Shown piece by piece: positions 63,254 through 64,000 of a stretch of 64,000 nt of DNA; within the stretch, counting starts at the first letter, position 1; each line of letters opens with the position of its first letter. The notes under the pieces are model-generated. The model was not told where the DNA came from, did no database searches, and was given only the letters and a program-made list of their open reading frames with translations. The translations under genes were made by a program, and so were the position numbers. Origin of the DNA: an uncultured Aeriscardovia sp. (lineage in GTDB: Bacteria > Actinomycetota > Actinomycetes > Actinomycetales > Bifidobacteriaceae); assembly GCA_903789535.1 (NCBI GenBank), contig CAIFES010000001.1, positions 349,140-413,139 on the forward strand. Direction: 5' to 3'.

Positions 63254-64000
63254 ATGGGCTGGAAATTGACGAAGCGCATTCACTCGAATAATGCGGATTC
63301 AGATCACACTCATAAAGGCAAGCAGACTAAGGGCAAGCAGACTCTGACCGACCCGACCGCCGATACCGGGAAAATGCCGCCCGTCAGCGCACCCGTCACC
63401 ACCTCGGCAGCTTCTTTGAATTATCAGCGCCCGCCTGCCTTCGGCGGCAAACAGAACAAGCCGACGGCATCGAAAAAGCAGACCGCCGCCCAAAAGTTCT
63501 TCTCCTCCTTCAACACGACGAGCGTGATCTGCCTCGTCGTGGCACTGATTATCGGACTGCTCATCGGAATCGGTGCATCTGCAGATCCGAGACAATCCTC
63601 AGCATATAAGGACCTCAAATCCAACTATGAGTCAGTTCTTGCTGCAAAAAAGGACGACGCTCGGCAGATCGAAGAGCTGACCGAGAAAAACGAGAAACTC
63701 GACGCCCAGGTCAAGAAGATGAAGCCTGACTACGAGGCGGCAGAAAAACAGAGAAAAGAGGAGGCAGCCAAGAAGAAGGCCGAAGAGAAGGCAAAGAAGG
63801 AACAGGAAGAAAAGCAGAAGCAGGAAGCCGCCGAAAAGGCCAAGGCACAGCAAGAGGCGGAAGCCCAGGCTCAGGCACAACAGCAGGCACAACAACAGGC
63901 GCAGGCGCAAGCTCAAGCCGAGGCACAGGCAAGAGCCCAGGCTCAGGGTTATAGGACATTTCGTGGTGTTTATAACCCGTGGCCGGGGTCACGGCAGCCC
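63254..64000 (+). CDS. Membrane-anchored coiled-coil protein (partial, C-terminus beyond window)
   Basis: 249 codons are present with no stop before the window end, so it is missing from the ORF track. GCAGGAGAG lies before the ATG at 63254. A basic, Thr/Lys-rich N-terminus (KGKQTKGKQTLTD) precedes one transmembrane helix (~98-118, TSVICLVVALIIGLLIGIG). An extracellular coiled coil follows (LTEKNEKLDAQVKKMK, then KKKAEEKAKKEQEEK), and an Ala/Gln repeat (AQAQAQQQAQQQAQ). The last residues before the cut, FRGVYNPWPGS, may start a further domain. Function is unknown; location beside the envelope locus suggests a surface role. Confidence 0.75.
   Translation, partial: MGWKLTKRIHSNNADSDHTHKGKQTKGKQTLTDPTADTGKMPPVSAPVTTSAASLNYQRPPAFGGKQNKPTASKKQTAAQKFFSSFNTTSVICLVVALIIGLLIGIGASADPRQSSAYKDLKSNYESVLAAKKDDARQIEELTEKNEKLDAQVKKMKPDYEAAEKQRKEEAAKKKAEEKAKKEQEEKQKQEAAEKAKAQQEAEAQAQAQQQAQQQAQAQAQAEAQARAQAQGYRTFRGVYNPWPGSRQP

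Overview
The window reads as chromosomal DNA of a high-GC Gram-positive bacterium, most likely Bifidobacteriaceae (Bifidobacterium or a close relative). This is inferred from a sortase-anchored two-domain amylopullulanase, a divergent formate-tetrahydrofolate ligase, an RmlC-RmlD fusion, a C69 dipeptidase and a TopA with a basic lysine/alanine tail. No species call is possible from sequence reading alone.

Layout. 0-7.4 kb: N-terminal part of a MalY/PatB-type C-S lyase, a CopB-type copper ATPase behind two cop boxes, a membrane-anchored HNH nuclease overlapping an alpha/beta hydrolase, a DUF4916/NUDIX-like protein, thioredoxin and an Rpf-like cell-wall hydrolase. 7.4-20.4 kb: a long intergenic region with tandem repeats, an AzgA-type purine permease, two MFS transporters, a TMEM175-like channel, a quinone-reductase-type flavoprotein, a methyltransferase, a FetAB/UPF0014-type ABC exporter, a four-copy inverted repeat cluster and a GNAT acetyltransferase. 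20.5-26.1 kb: the extracellular amylopullulanase. 26.5-27.8 kb: an SPW-repeat membrane protein and a TetR regulator.

27.8-29.9 kb: a compact insertion of about 2 kb at tRNA-Lys(CTT). It is bounded by 74-bp direct repeats (72/74 identical) made of the tRNA 3' part plus its terminator. It carries a divergent HxlR regulator/F420-type reductase pair with palindromic operators, a 53-residue hydrophobic peptide gene and, divergent from that, a candidate structured RNA of about 140 nt. No integrase is present. This is the most unusual part of the window.

30-42 kb: housekeeping genes, namely formate-THF ligase, PepD dipeptidase, a PEBP protein, the overlapping topA-tmk-holB cluster, a PAP2 phosphatase and the small SRP RNA.

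42-64 kb: a cell-envelope polysaccharide locus. It holds an LTA-synthase-like sulfatase-fold enzyme, a Wzm/Wzt ABC exporter, two GT2 glycosyltransferases, a GH25 lysozyme with four ricin-type trefoils, and a dTDP-rhamnose operon (rmlB, rmlCD fusion, rmlA) leading into a GT2-RgpF rhamnan synthesis fusion. Two large polytopic membrane proteins and a coiled-coil membrane protein cut by the window end complete it. Together these would make dTDP-L-rhamnose, assemble a rhamnose-containing glycan on the cytoplasmic face, export it and decorate or remodel the wall. No priming glycosyltransferase is visible, so the locus probably depends on genes elsewhere. Base composition is visibly mosaic across it.
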